Source: Echinostoma caproni (lineage: Eukaryota > Platyhelminthes > Trematoda > Plagiorchiida > Echinostomatidae). Taken from it: DNA of 64,000 nucleotides. Location: NCBI GenBank assembly GCA_900618425.1, contig UZAN01040513.1:1-64000 (forward strand), read 5' to 3'. Shown here one piece after another: positions 12,243 through 24,775 of the stretch (the first letter of the stretch is position 1; every line of letters starts with the position of its first letter). Under the pieces are notes generated by a model. It saw nothing but the letters and a program-made list of their open reading frames with translations. It ran no database searches and had not been told where the DNA came from. The translations under genes and the position numbers were made by a program.

Positions 12243-14174
12243 NTATCTACCCATCTTATCGGAAATTTATTTAACAGATTGAATAAAATCCAGTCCTTTA
12301 GGGTTTGTCCAATCTCTCGATTGAATCTCAGTCCATAAACTCAACGGACTTGGATTCCGGGAGGAACAAGCAACTAAACTCACAGTTCGTTCGTAATTTA
12401 CTATCACTATTTACAGCTAAAATACTCCTATCAGTCAGGTAGTAGGACAAACCCATTTCGATCGACGACGTAAGAAAACCGAAGGACCAGTCGCGATTCG
12501 AGTTTCTTCGTAGAAGGCGTGAGGCCAACTTCATTATCCCTTGAACCGCTCCAATCGGTGGTTCATTTTTTACTTTCGTTCATTTTCATCTCAAAAATCT
12601 TTGCTAATCGAAATATATCACTCACTGATTGACTTATCTCTTGGAGAAATTCTTACTTTTCTTTCAGGCAGTGGCTTCATCAGTCAAGTTTCAAAACAGT
12701 TTTTACCTGGGTCAGGGACAAATAACTTTTGCTACTCAAAGCAATACTTCGTCTGCGCGAATCACGTAGAATGTGAAGGCAAAACACAAAATTGTCGACG
12801 TCTACTAAAAACTACTACAAATTACTTAAACATTTCACTGTCAACGAATTATTTCAGATCACAAAATTAGAAGTATCAAATGCAAGAAACTCATGGTGCT
12901 CATTGCAATCACGTTCATTGACCACTTACGGACAGACAATGCAGGTTTGCTTCACAATCAATCAAGAAGAATGCATTCCATGTGTAATTTTTTCATTATT
13001 GGAAGTCTAGTAACAAATAAATATTGGAGAACACTTCTCTGTTCAAAAGCCAACAAATGCATGGTGACGAATGACCACCTACACTATTTTGCGAAAAAAA
13101 TCAATATTTCAGAACAGCCGGTAAAATAATGGTCCGGGTAATTAACATGAATCTGGCATTATTGAGGTATCCATCGAGGTGATTGACACTGCTTATAACC
13201 AGTCAGAGTGATCAATTATTATGGATGCAGAAATGCGGTGCTTGTAGGTGGGATAAGCTTCTACGATAATGAATATACATGGTCATGTTGAGGAAGGCAC
13301 AATAAAAGTGCCCAAATGATGTAGAAATTGTGTAGTAACTGTATGGAGTCATCTTCCGACCCAGTCTGCAAGTCGCTCTAGAAAATTGAATAATACATAC
13401 AATAATGTGTCATGACAAACCTCACACAAGTTTTGTTGGCTTTCTTTCAAAGATGCCTTCCTCAAAGTTTATTTGGTAAGAAGCCATCAAGAAAAAGAAT
13501 TTACACCTGTAGTGCATAAGAAAACTACACAAAGGGGATATATCAATCCCCATATCAGCGCGAATGAAAGTCTTGTTTGTGTTTGAAAGAGAAGATAATA
13601 TACTAAGAGTTCGTCTCAACTTTGATATCAGTGTCAAAAGCGTAAAAGAAAAAAGAACGGCAAAACCTCTGATCTCAAATTTGATGAACTCAAAATATGA
13701 AAGACTGGATGAAGTATTAAACAACCGAAGGAGACAAATGGTGATTTATTTACGTGCAGTTCACTATGCCATTAATGAGCGGCTTTTGAGCTGTAAATGA
13801 TTACTGTTTGCCTCCAGCCCCAATCGACAAAACTTCATTATCTCATAACTGGATTTATTGGTTGCAAATGTTTGATTTTCTTCAAAAAAACTGTAAGATT
13901 CCACCTTCGTGCGTTACTAACTTTGAGTTGAAATACTTCTTTCACAGGAAATATTAATCTACATATTTTTATTAGGTACCTATTTATACCAAACGATATA
14001 TATTGTAAAACACTGATATGTTCGAAATAGGAAATATTCATACCTAAAATGATATTTTGAATTTAGTTTGCAAATCGAACATAAGGAAATAGGTTTAGAT
14101 TTCATTCATTCAAAAACATACAATCATTGATTTCTGAAGTAGGTATAATTATCAATGAAGAATATCCTCCTCAC

Positions 14175-14289
14175 CTTCATTGGACCCGATAAAAGATGTC
14201 TCGCGAGTCGGATCTGAACCCACAGTAATGGGGATTTGCATTCGTTGTTCCTGTTTCCCTTCCGAATCACCTTCCATTCTTAATCGTAA
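14175..14289 (-). CDS. Alpha-arrestin gene, exon with last arrestin-C strands
   Basis: This 115-base exon has acceptor CATCTTTTCCAG and donor GAAG|GTGAGG. It begins in phase 0 after an exon ending ...VEYMLI and ends in phase 1, which fits the two-base start of the exon at 5635. It encodes LRLRMEGDSEGKQEQ followed by RMQIPITVGSDPTRE. The second block corresponds to the conserved final strand of the arrestin C domain, which in vertebrate ARRDC proteins reads like LxIPIVIGTxP. Without this exon the fold would be incomplete, so the assignment is strong despite its small size. Confidence 0.85.
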
Positions 14290-14834
14290 CTGGAAAAGAT
14301 GTATGCAAATAATCCAACTAAATGAAGTCGAGACAAAAACGCATTGCAAAAACAGAAAAGTCGAATAATGAGTGAGTATCGAAGCTTGGAAGTTATTCAG
14401 CCCACATGATTGCACAACATACATAGAACAGTTAAGTAACATGTGCTTCACAACCATTATCTTTATGTCATCTAGCACGTTTGCCTACTACACGAAGCAT
14501 TCAAATGATTTGGAAAAGAGTTGTCGTGAAATTCATTGATGAACTTCAAGTATGATCTCACACAAACACAAGCTATTGGAGTATGAACAAAAAGGACCAA
14601 AGGCATCAAAGAAACCGGAAAAATTCCACCAAAAAGAAACGGAATCTGATACGGCTAGCCGAAAGGCGCCATTAGAATTGGGTACAAACAACAAACAGCA
14701 AATAAGATAGTTTGGTATTTCGTTGTTGTGCATGACATCCTACTATTTATACCAAAAAGGTACTACTTTCTTCTTCTCACTTCTTAAGTATATAAATGAG
14801 CAGACCGCCATGGGAAAATACAGACATAGGGAAG

Positions 14835-14935
14835 ATGGACGGTGGTGGCAATATTCGAACTCGGGACCACCAGATAGCTACTCTGATGACCTTAACCACT
14901 TGACCACCGTCACCCATCAACCGTCATTGGACGAC
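14835..14935 (-). repeat. SINE-B tRNA-like head
   Basis: On the minus strand CGGTGGTCAAGTGGTTAAGG and GGTCCCGAGTTCGAAT form A- and B-box-like blocks of a Ser/Leu-type tRNA head. This matches the head of the SINE-B copy at 59637. The 3' body is missing. Confidence 0.6.
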
Positions 14936-15342
14936 CAAGTATAATGTATATAGCTGTTTGCTTTGGAATTCATATCAGAAGGCGTAATACTGATAACTAA
15001 AGGATAACTTATACCTGAGGAATCCTTAGACAACAGTTAACAACAATAATGTGTTTTCATCCCGATCGATTTTCGCAGAAAACCAATGGATAACTGTTGT
15101 GGTAAAAATAAAGTAATAAGCATTTGTCAAATCGGAACACACCGAAAAATTTCATTTCAAACATATACAACAAATCTTTAAACAGCCTCATGGAGCTCAT
15201 AATGAGAAAACAAATTGGCAAACAAGCTTGTTTTCAGTGTATGTTAATTATACCATCACAACACAAAAAATAGGACTAGTAACAGCTAAGAATTTACCAG
15301 AAAAAGGAAAGTAATTAAAGTATTCAACAGTTTGTTTCATAA

Positions 15343-16260
15343 TTGGTTCTCAATTATCATTTGCTGGGATGTCTCATGACAACTCACTTGTCAGCAATCC
15401 GGACATGGGAGCTTGAGTGCTTGAACGAATTGTTTCTGAGCCCACAAAATGTGGTTGCAAAGACGGATGGAAACTGCCTCTGCTGCGGCTGGAATATCGA
15501 ACAATACGTACTGTACAAACGTTACTTAGACGATATTTTGTGCATGGTCGATTCTACAACGGACTGCCAGCATAAACTAGATCAATTTATTGCTGAGCGT
15601 CGGATTTTGAAATTCACGATTAAACTGGCACATTTAGATGTTTGCCTAAGTCGTTAAGATGACGGATCCACGTAAAATGGGCAGTATATTCCTTTCCGTA
15701 GTTTTATACCACTCAGCATGAAGAAGAATTTCATTCCCTGCTTGGCCAATAGAGCTAGAAGAACTTGCAGGAAGGACATCCTAGTTGAAGAACTCCAAAA
15801 TGTGCAGAATGTCTTTATCTAGAATGGATACACGGAGCGCTTCGTGGAACTGTGATGCAACGACAAGAGGCGTTTCCCTGGAGGGTAATTGCTGAGCAGA
15901 AGTTTGTGTACATTTCTTTACCATTTAAAGGCGACATCCTGGAAGAAGTCTTGCATAGAAGGTTATAAAATGCCATCAACAAAACGTTCTACGCGCCTAA
16001 GCTCCAAAATCGCTTAACATTTAGCCCGTTGGTGTATCTATAGTTGAAGGATAGAGTACCCGATTCTGCTACCTCTTTCTGTATTGACTCTTTCACTTGC
16101 TCCTGTGGAGAAAAATGTGTTGACCACACGACCAGGCGTCTGCCCGAGCGCATCCGTGAGCATCATCCTGCGTGGTTGCACACTCGATCAACGATCATGA
16201 ACATAACGTTCCCGAGTGGAACGGGTGTGCTTTTGGGGGTGNGGGGGGGGGGGAGAACGG
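15343..16260 (+). mobile_element. Decayed Penelope-like element fragment
   Basis: YKRYLDDILCMVDS near 15515-15555 is the reverse-transcriptase catalytic strand with its Asp pair intact. It is followed by a degraded palm ending in LDVCLSR. Near 16070-16180 another frame reads DSFTCSCGEKCVDHTTRRLP and then RIREHHPAWL, the PLE GIY-YIG endonuclease signature (Cys-x-Cys, Thr-Thr-Arg-Arg-Leu, Arg-Ile-x-Glu-His). The segment in between is shifted and carries stops. A G run with an N at 16241-16254 marks a low-quality 3' boundary. The element is antisense to the arrestin gene. Confidence 0.75.
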
Positions 16261-17184
16261 TCCGCCTCACCCCACCGAAACTTTCATTCTAGCTCGGTAA
16301 CTCACTTAAAAAGTACTTTTGTTTGTTTAAGGAGAAGTTAGTTCACTCGGGCTGAACGGGGTCTAGACCGACCCGGTCCAGTCGGTGACTTTTGACGGCC
16401 GAAACACCAATAATCTTCTGGGGTTCTTAGAGGAATGTGATTGGTTGGATTCACTTGAAGTTACAACGGATTCACTTGAGATTGAAAAGGTCTAGACACG
16501 TGGAGTTTCGCATTCTGGCCAATNGGCAGTTTTCATCCGTCTTTACAACCCATGGCCGAATCGCCGATAAGTGACTTATCATGAAACATCACAGAAAGTG
16601 ATAACTGGGGGCCAGCTATGAACCAAACTGCTGAATACTTTAATTACTTTCCTTTTTCCTTGAAATTCTTCTCTTTTACTAGTCATATTTATTGTTTTGT
16701 AATGGCATGATTAACGAGCTTGTTCGCCAGTTTGTGTTCTCATTGTATATACGACAACTAAAGAGCGCTGGTGGAGAGTACTGTGGCCGTTGGTTCAATA
16801 TCGCTTGTCCTATAAACAGTCAGATTCTAGGGTATTGATAGCAGCACTCAAATCTGTGGATAATTTTTGTGAACTTATCGAATATCACAAGATAATTACT
16901 TTATCAAATTTATTCAATTTCCCGGTCCCATTTTACAAACAGTTGTAAAAGTATATGCAGAGAAATTAACCTACACCAGAAATGATCTACTGGCAACCGA
17001 TATTTGGATGATACTGTTTCCTTTCTTGTATTCCCTAGAGCTTTCTGCTTTCTATCACGGTGATGCATAATTCAACCAAGTGGTCAAAGAAAATCATATG
17101 ATGTTCCTGTATAATTCGCAGCATAAGACTGCATATTAACTTTCGATACCAATGCAATAAATTGTAGTTCAATTGGGTGCATGC

Positions 17185-17690
17185 AATCGCGGTCGTCCAC
17201 TGGAGCAAGTGGTCGACCTTCATAGATTAAGATGGTTAAGACGTGTTACGCATGTCACCAGATAGATTACCACGGCGAGCGAGGTTTGCCGAGGCAGGTA
17301 GCGGCTGAAAAAAGGTCAAGGGAGGTCAAACGAAGACCTGGCATGAGGGTATGAAAATCCTAACCAGGAGACTGGGTCAAATAGGTTCACTGAGAGAATA
17401 GGTCTCGTTAGGCTCCCTGGCTGGGGACCCCGAGATGATGGTTACCGATGGTTAGAGACACTCAGTGATATGGCTGGGTTTCGCAAACAGTGGCGCTCAT
17501 ACATCTACTCATTATTCTTTTAACACCACTCTATATGCATCTTCCATCTTCCGACTGAATTTGCTCTCAACATTCCAATCCTCATTCTGTTCTTTTATCC
17601 AAACAGGCGGCCAAAAGATAGCAACCCATACCGGATCACGAAAGTGCATGGTAGTAAGAATTGAACTGAACTGATACGCAAATTAAAATA
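17185..17690 (+). mobile_element. RTE-like LINE, 5'-truncated 3' end
   Basis: This copy encodes the C-terminal region that recurs throughout the window: LEQVVDLHRLRWL, then VRLPGWGPRDDGYRWLETLS and KQWRSYIYSLFF. The shared 3' UTR follows, with GGCCAAAAGATAGCAACC and an ACTGA-containing tail. Frameshifts are present. It is typical of a dead, 5'-truncated LINE insertion. Confidence 0.75.
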
Positions 17691-18361
17691 CTATGACTGA
17701 GGTCAGGATCTAAACGTCATATATATACATATATCTGCACTAGTAGAAATGATTGTTCCTGTTAGATTCAAAGGTAAATAGTAGAAAAATAATTATTATT
17801 ATGAGTTGCCTTTTTCGATCCCTCTCAAAATTGTTAACGTTAGCTTTGTTCGATTTCTTCCTGTAGCACTGAAACATGGCACATGGTCAAGCTTTTATTC
17901 CAGGTTTGGCTTTCAATTCACCCTGTTCTTCGATTCATGAATATAGAACGATAGTGAAAGATAAAAGCTAGAATTTTATCGATAAGAATTCCCGTCAGGA
18001 AATTCCCATATCACGGATTTGAAAGGAGGCCAAGGAGGCAAGCTGATTTGACGAAACGTGCCAGAAGTCGTTCGGTGACATCCTTACATACTTATGCCAT
18101 CAGCGTTCTAAGAGAATGTCTATATAGGCCGTAGACGAAAAAACTAGGTCATACAGAAAAGCCACCCATATAAGTTTTAAGCGTGGAGGGCGAGAGAAAA
18201 AAGCAGGCAATCTTCTGTTTCTATTAACAAAAATTTAATTTACGATATTAAGTTGTGCAACCCTCCCATTTCTTTGCTTCAGTCGTTAACTGTTTTATTG
18301 TTCACACTTCGGTAGTAAAAAACAGTCGAAAAAGCTTTGACTTAGTTGTTAATTCTTCTCT

Positions 18362-18530
18362 CTTCATTTTAATTCCTTTTATTGAATATAAAACGACACA
18401 GTTTTCAGGAAAGGAGAAGCGGCCAATCGAAGGGCTGTCATACAACAAATAATTGGTGAAGTCAAATGGGGGTGGTGGAATTTGAACACACGTCCCCTGG
18501 AGTGAGGCAACACCATAACACAAGACTGTT
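18362..18530 (-). repeat. SINE-B copy
   Basis: It carries CCTTTTATTGAATATAAAAC, a GGAGAAGCGG block, CAATCGAAGGGCTGTCAT and GGTGGTGGAATTTGAACA. It is homologous along its length to the copies at 9120 and 42408. Confidence 0.75.
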
Positions 18531-18867
18531 ACATCTTCCGATTTACCGTAGGATAAACAAAAATAGATCGTTGACTAGCGTTAGAAAATACCGTTCACGG
18601 TTGAACCGATCAAATGAATGGGCCTAGGGGAACGGGGATTCGAAAACATCATTTGTTACATTGACTTGAGTGAAATCAATCAATCATTTGTTCAAATCTA
18701 ATCAACATTATTTTGGATAGATACGTAACGTAGCATTTTATATTTAACAAAAACAAGTTCATTTTTAGGAGTAGTAAATTCAGAATAATCCATTTGGTGG
18801 TTTAAAAGCACCAGGCTCTGTTGGTGAGTGTTGGTTTCATTCCATGGGAAATAGTTAATTCCCCACT

Positions 18868-19045
18868 AGTTGAATGCGTTTATGAGCGATGGGGTAAGGA
18901 TCTGAAGTCACGACCCGAACGCTCGCGGTTCAAAACCAGACAGGGACACAACGTATGCACTGATGTCGAGCCCCAAACCGGGCGAAACAGCTGTTCAGTG
19001 CTCTTTGTTGATAATCACAAATCTTCCCATCACTTATAAATTCAA
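18868..19045 (+). repeat. SINE-A copy with hammerhead module
   Basis: A tRNA-like head with a B-box-like GCGGTTCAAAACC is followed by GACAGGGACACA, the 45-nt hammerhead module (18957-19001) and a 3' tail, CTCTTTGTTGATAATCACAAA. The same order occurs at 61860-62040 and, without the head, near 24275-24385. Confidence 0.75.
18957..19001 (+). ncRNA. Hammerhead ribozyme copy, core mutated
   Basis: The segments in order are GCACTG (stem I), ATGTCGA where CUGANGA is expected, GCCC/GGGC as stem II with a CAAACC loop, GAAAC, AGCT, the triplet GTT and CAGTGC (stem I). Stem I and stem II pair perfectly, and the GCCC/GGGC pair differs in compensating fashion from the other copies. The altered core makes activity unlikely. 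Confidence 0.7.
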
Positions 19046-20229
19046 TTTTACTTCAACCAATTTGACAAATGACGATCAACCAAATATGCGTCCGTTTCGG
19101 AAGAGTCTGTGTATATCACAATTGGGTACTAAATTCGTCCAATACCTTTAGGAGAAGCACACATTTCTCTTATTAATATTACGAATAAATTTACAAACGG
19201 TCCTTTATCAATACCTAAATTTGAACAAAATATCCTATATTGGAAATAAAACTGTCAATTAGCTCAGAAGTCGTAAACAAATAAGAATTGTTTAAAGCAT
19301 CAAACATTCTCAAGAGAGATACTGGGCATAATTTCGTCAGCAATATCCGCATGATTAGCTCTAAAACTGCTAAAACAATGTTTAAAATGTGTGCAAAAGA
19401 GTTGCGAAAATGTCGAGCTGATCAAAACCCGGAAAGTTGAAAGCCAACTCTTACAAGCAAAATAATCTGATGGTAACTTTGGTACTGCTATGATCGTATG
19501 AAATAGTTTCCACTTGCAGGTATTCTGCTCAGGTTTATTGGTCCAAATGTTCGATAGTTCGCCCCTTTTACTGACTATTTTCCACCTCCGTCCTGATTGT
19601 AGGAACACGCTTGTCATCACATGCACTGATAGAACGAAAAGAAACTAAGGCAACCTAAGGTCAGTAACTAAATTATGTTTAAAAACGATAAGAGCCTGCT
19701 GAAAAATGAGACCCACAATCCCGACAAAGGCTTAAGTTGCACCTAAGGAAGTATATTACGCTCTCACAGGAAATTTCAGAATTAGCAATATAAGTGTATG
19801 GTTCGTTGTCTAAAGAATTTATATATATATATATATATTCTAATTCCAATACCGGTTAAATTTGTTCAAACAGCTGTTGCGAAATCCGGTGTTGCAAATG
19901 ACGAAAATACAACACTCGGGTACAGATATAAGAATTCAGTGACACAGGTGTACCAGAAACACATGCCTGGTGAGCGGCAAGAATCGCGAAACCGTTCTTG
20001 TGCCTCCAAGGAAATTCCGTCGGGTCTTTGATATATGAAATTATTATTGTAAATGTATATCCAACATTTCTATATCACTCACCATTGGTAAAAAACGACA
20101 ATCAGCAATCGAGTTCCGGTGGAAAGTACCAAGTCCTTTTTTTACTAAACTTAGTTTCGAATTCTTTGACTTTTCGAGTTCGGGATAGCAAAAACGAGAG
20201 GATGCTTTCCCGCCACTGACTTCTAGTTA

Positions 20230-20895
20230 ATATTATCTTCTGAAGTGTCTTCTTCTGAATTGTCTAACAACACAAATCTTCGGGAATCCTAGAACCCGGG
20301 TACAATGACGGAAATAAGATCCGAAAATAGGTACTCCAGCGAGTTACGCCACTTCGTAGGTTATCTATGTCGCTGGTTCCTCCAATCTAATTCACTGTCT
20401 GCAACTGAAGCGCATTAGGGCTTTCGTTGTCCAAGTTTTCATATGATCTTCTTCAGTCACCTCGGATGATGCAATGAAATGATCTTGTATAACAGACGGA
20501 TTTCTATATCTGACACGTCAGACCCCGGCGTTACCCAGGTGACTCCTCACCACACGCAGATATGCTTTGCAGGCAAAAATTTTCAAAAAAATAAAGTCGC
20601 TGATCGTCAACTGTTCTGGGGTACCAGGTTTCCTAAATATAGAGCAAAACACCACGGACGTTAGGTTATGCACGTGCTCTTTAGATGAACTGGATATGAC
20701 GCGACGGCGTGAGCGATGTTACCGATTAGCAAACGCTAATCTAGCCTTAATCGCACTTTGCAAGATCTTAAGTGCAACTCTGCTGGTTAGTATACAGCAC
20801 CCCAGGTAGAAAAATCTTTCAACCTTTTCAAGTGTTACCTCTCCCAGGCTTGCAGCAGCACCTGATATTTTGAAGAGTACACGTCGATAGATAGA
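20230..20895 (-). mobile_element. RTE-like LINE reverse-transcriptase fragment
   Basis: On the minus strand a frame reads LEKVERFFYLGCCILTSRVA and then KARLAFANR. This corresponds to the thumb-proximal block (FxYLGSxI...KARLAFANLxHLW) seen intact at 53.9-54.3 kb. Further downstream the frame has decayed. It belongs to a subfamily that diverged from the copies at 17.2 and 41.0 kb. Confidence 0.55.
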
Positions 20896-22505
20896 TAAAT
20901 GTATAGTTTATTCAGTTAAGCATAAAATAGAGAAGCACTGGATTTAAGCTCTGTAAGATGCGTACAGGAAACTACACTGATTCAGTGATTATTCGCATGG
21001 TCCTAAACTATTCGTCAACCGTATCACGGTTCGGATTTTTCTTTGAAACAAACAGAATAATTCTAAATAAATAATCACAAGATACACTGATAAAATTTTA
21101 TTCAGGAATTTGGGATTTTTATAGATATATTCAATATAAATACCGAAAAAAGTCAAAAAGTTATAAGAATAGAGCGAAGCGGCTCAGAAACTGAAAAGTA
21201 ATATAGGCCGGTCTGCATATCCTAAGGTTTAATGAACCAATGTTTTCTTCTTATAATTTTACATGACTATTCTTCTTTCTAATTAGTCGCTTAAAAACGC
21301 GCATGACATCTTAAGTTGTTTGCCATACTCGTAAATGGATAAAACTATGGACATCATTCAGAGGTTTTAAGCATTGACCCATATAGAACAATGTGCGGAA
21401 GCATAGAAAGCAGTATTTATCTGCTTCTTCTGAAATTACAAATGAATATGATTGATATGTGTCGGGGGAAAATGTTTGGACGAACAAATATTTATGGGAA
21501 TACACTGGAATCTATCATAAAGAATGATAAATTCGCGAAGTCCGATTGGCAACAAAAACTGAGCATTCTTCAATGCATTGTTGCCCCGCGTTTATCATCC
21601 TACCTATTGCTACTCGGTCAATGTGAAGATGATTGAAAGAAGAATCTTATTGGTTCTGGATACGGGATTATGTTAATCACGGCTCCACTTCTACCCACAT
21701 GCTTTATTGTCAGAACGGGATCATAGATTATGTGATTTGGGTAGACAGTGAGAATGNAGAATGGTATAAAAGTGGGACTTGAGGCATTTAAACGGTACCC
21801 ATTTGTCGAACCAATAGAGACGCCTTGGGGAGATGGTTTAGGGGAAAACTAGTGCGTATAAAAACTATAACCTGAGGAATCACAGTAAAAAATAGGAAGG
21901 TTACCTGATTACCAGTAATGTGTGAAATAAATACGAATTGAATATAAAGACGCCAGGAACTGAANTGTATGAAAATCAGACAATGGACCCAAAGATTATA
22001 TATTTTTCAATAATACAAATAACGGTATACAAAACATAAGAATACGCAATGGAAAAGATTTGTTTAACGTGATCAGAAAAATTTAAAATAATTGTTGAAT
22101 AAATTAGAACCTACGTGAACTGCGTGCAATACGGGAAGCAGAAAATATAACCTAACCAACAGAAAACAAATATAAGAAGGTCCCACTTCAATCTCCCATA
22201 TCAGGCAAGCAGGTGTCACAATTACATGTTAAAGCCAGTAAAAATAAAAACACGCAAAACCACTACCTCTCTTGCTAATAATAGACCCCAAAACACCATT
22301 TTTCGGATCTTCACTTGAGCACAACTTATTGGAAAGAAAACCACCCAACTTGTGCCATTCAGCATTGCCCTTACATCACACTAATGAAAACTAAGGTTCG
22401 ATAATATCAACACAATAACTCTATCAAACTTTTTTATTTTGTTAAGCGTTTCTAATATAAATGCACCGTTACTGCTACATCAAAGATGCGACTGGACAAA
22501 CTTAC

Positions 22506-22910
22506 AATAAGCATGTATTCAACCTGAATCAGGTTTTGTCTTCCAAATAACCCCGTGGCTGGCAGTGGAGGAACATGGATAACATCTTCAAAATAGGCGG
22601 AGGCTCCGTGTGCTTCAACAGCCACCAAATTACTCGTGCCTGTTCGGCAAATTTCTCCGTTAGGCTTGCTTAGTGCACTTCCCTTGTCCGTCTGAGTTAT
22701 CGGTCGCGATCGGTCAGATTTTTCCGGTGATGTATGCGAAGAAGGAGAGATGGAAGGCGAAAACAATGAGGGATTCTCTTCTAAGCTGCGATCTCCTAAA
22801 CGGCATGACGGATTGTCCGATCCAGTGGTCTGCCGGGGTTTTAAACGCGTGGCAAACAACCGAAGGACTTCCACATGTCTTTGCTCCCGTCGACCTCGGA
22901 GCAGAATGGT
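22506..22910 (-). CDS. Alpha-arrestin gene, central arrestin-C exon
   Basis: This 405-base exon is phase 0 at both ends, with acceptor GTAACTCCAG and donor CTTATT|GTAAGT. It encodes TILLRGRREQRHVEVLRLFA, an insert of about 80 residues rich in Ser, Pro and Thr, then VIHVPPLPATGLFGR and IQVEYMLI. The last two blocks are hallmarks of arrestin C domains (compare IPPLPPS and the I-x-VEY-x-L strand of ARRDC proteins). The insert replaces a loop of roughly 20 residues in vertebrate relatives. An in-frame TAA lies just upstream of the acceptor, so the exon start is well constrained. Confidence 0.88.
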
Positions 22911-24274
22911 CTGGAGTTACAGAACAGTCAAAGGATAAAGTCGGATCAACTCTTTCGGTCAGACCACAACAGAAAGACTGCCGGGTGAATGAATAGCAAG
23001 GAAAACCCAAAATACTATCTAAAATATGAAACAGACGGATTCAAGTCAAATCAAACAAACAATTGCTATCTGCAGCACGAACGGCGAGTATTCAGCTTGA
23101 TATGAGATGTAAAAGTTCTCATTTTGTATCATAACCGAGTAATTTTACCAATCAATAACAACGGTGATTGGTTGGGGAAAAGGAATAGAAGAAAATCATT
23201 TCATAAACATTCATTTACATCAGTCTTATCACCGATCTATTTTCACACAGTGTACAAAGCAAATCCTTGTACAAAATTATTTGATGATTGAAATAGACAG
23301 TAAGGTGAAACCTGCATCAAAATTAAAAGAGGAGAATCTTCGTAGTTTCATCTAGCTGCAGGTTCATTTCTGAAGGCAAAACAAAACCGTCAAAATATCG
23401 AAATATCTAGTACTTGCTAGTGATTGTTTTACAAGACAAGTAAATCCCTCCTTGCATGGGTAAAAAAGTAGCTAGTTTGAGACAAGACGATAATGTTGTA
23501 AGGTTTACAATGTTTGTACACTAAGCCTGTTGTAAAAAAAAACAGTTGAAGGCAATCTAAGAAGCTATTCAACTTTAAAGTGATCCAAGCTCTGAACCCT
23601 GAGAGTTTTGAGATTTTACGAGCACAGATAATCAGAAATTTAACCTACTAACTCATACTTCCTTTTAAATGAGTCTCAGCCCGATTCAATAATTTTCACA
23701 ATTTCCGAAAAAATCAAGGCGGATATTTTTGCCGACTCATCAGCTCATCATCAAAATATTCGCAATGCACAACTGCGTGGATTAGAGTTCTGAGTTAAAC
23801 GGCGCTCTGCTGGTGTCCAAAAGTAGCAAATCACTTGGGTATGCCGGTTACATAATCTCAAATGAACCAGAATATTAAACAAGCAACAGTCCAAATAAAG
23901 TGGCAGTGACAAAGGGCCTCAAATTAAACCATAAACCGCGTTGAGCGTAATCTGTTGTGTGCCCCCTCTCCCCCCCACCCAACTCCTCTACGGCAGTGCG
24001 CTAACACATTAGCCGCCGCTGAGGCGACGGGCGTTGACCTATTCACACTAGAACTATGCACACAAGTGACTGGCCCAAGCTCTCCAATTACCCTGGCCCC
24101 AAAGTGATCAACAACATCACCATTACCAACACTTCAATCACAACTGACTTCATTTAAATGCAGACACATAGGACTCACCCCTCCCCTCTCCCAATTCCGA
24201 ATGACATTTCGAGCCAACGTGAAAATGTGGCTCCACCAACAAAAGCACCATATATGATCTGTACATGTAGGATT

Positions 24275-24385
24275 ATGACAGGGACACAAAAGGTACGCAC
24301 TGTTGACGAATCCCAAACAGGACGAAGCAGCTGTCCAGTGCTCTTCATTGGTTATCACAAACATTTCCATCGCATTTAAATGCAT
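24275..24385 (+). repeat. SINE-A copy, head replaced or truncated
   Basis: It begins at GACAGGGACACAAAAGGTAC and continues through the hammerhead module into CTCTTCATTGGTTATCACAAA and the terminal CATTTAAATGCATGA. No tRNA-like head precedes it, so it is probably 5'-truncated. Confidence 0.7.
24297..24341 (+). ncRNA. Hammerhead ribozyme copy, decayed
   Basis: The segments are GCACTG, TTGACGA (first core C changed), ATCC/GGAC with a CAAACA loop (one A-C mismatch), GAAGC (last A of GAAA changed), AGCT, GTC and CAGTGC. It aligns without gaps over 45 bases with the copies at 18957 and 61951. Two core changes argue against activity. Confidence 0.7.
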
Positions 24386-24436
24386 GAATGAGTGCGTGAA
24401 TGAAATTCAAGCACCGAAAATCGAAGTTAGTTCATT

Positions 24437-24775
24437 TTCCAGAGGTAATTTTTATTTGTAAGTCGATTGTGAAAATTTCAGTAGCCGCGGTGGAATTCGA
24501 GCCCTTGCAAGGACGCCGCCTAGGCTTTGTACGCGCATGCTCTACCAGCTGAGCTACGAGGCCACACCGATAGCACTGATCTTTTCACATTCGAATTTAC
24601 CCAACTTAAAGAGGCGTGAGGCATCCACCAGTTAGCATGTAAGCTGACTGCCTCGACAGGTTTCCCTTAGAATTCACCGGAGTCCACCGAATGAGCTTCT
24701 AAGACAAGGTTAATTGCTCAAATTGTTGTTTGGCAGATTTGAAGTTTGTATGTCGATTGTGTGAATTTCGCTAGT
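24437..24775 (-). repeat. SINE-C copy with extra 3'-end fragment
   Basis: On the minus strand a tRNA-like head (GGCCTCGTAGCTCAGCTGG) is followed by an altered B-box region and GGCTACTGAAATTTTCACAA. Upstream of the head lies GATGCCTCACGCCTC and CTGTCGAGGCAGTCAGC, also present at 59.3 kb. A second fragment of the SINE-C tail (GTTGTTTGGCAGATTTGAAG) sits at about 24723-24765. Confidence 0.7.

Larger units (their letters stand above)
5636..14174 (-). other. Arrestin intron (8.5 kb) with scattered repeats
   Basis: This GT-AG intron lies between exons 14289-14175 and 5635-4200. It holds a SINE-B copy (9120-9305), a SINE with a hammerhead-like core (9690-9880), a weak integrase-like ORF (11419-11661) and a poly-G run ending in an N (12207-12242). 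Elsewhere, including 5640-7880, 8770-9110, 9890-10760 and 12540-14170, I see only AT-rich sequence and short meaningless ORFs. The segment 7990-8720 is relatively GC-rich, with 115- and 132-codon ORFs that I do not recognise. Confidence 0.7.
14290..22505 (-). other. Arrestin intron (8.2 kb)
   Basis: This GT-AG intron contains a SINE-B head (14835-14935), a PLE fragment (15343-16260), a LINE 3' end (17185-17690), a SINE-B (18362-18530), a hammerhead SINE-A (18868-19045) and a minus-strand LINE RT fragment (20230-20895). I see nothing in 19050-20230 or 20900-22500 beyond AT-rich DNA. The minus ORF at 19300-19626 (108 codons) has no recognisable domain. Confidence 0.7.

Noticed and set aside
18035..18065. 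GGCAAGCTGATTTGACGAAACGTGCC as a compact hammerhead
   Set aside because: Stem II cannot form and the CTGANGA box is broken. At most it is a heavily decayed copy.
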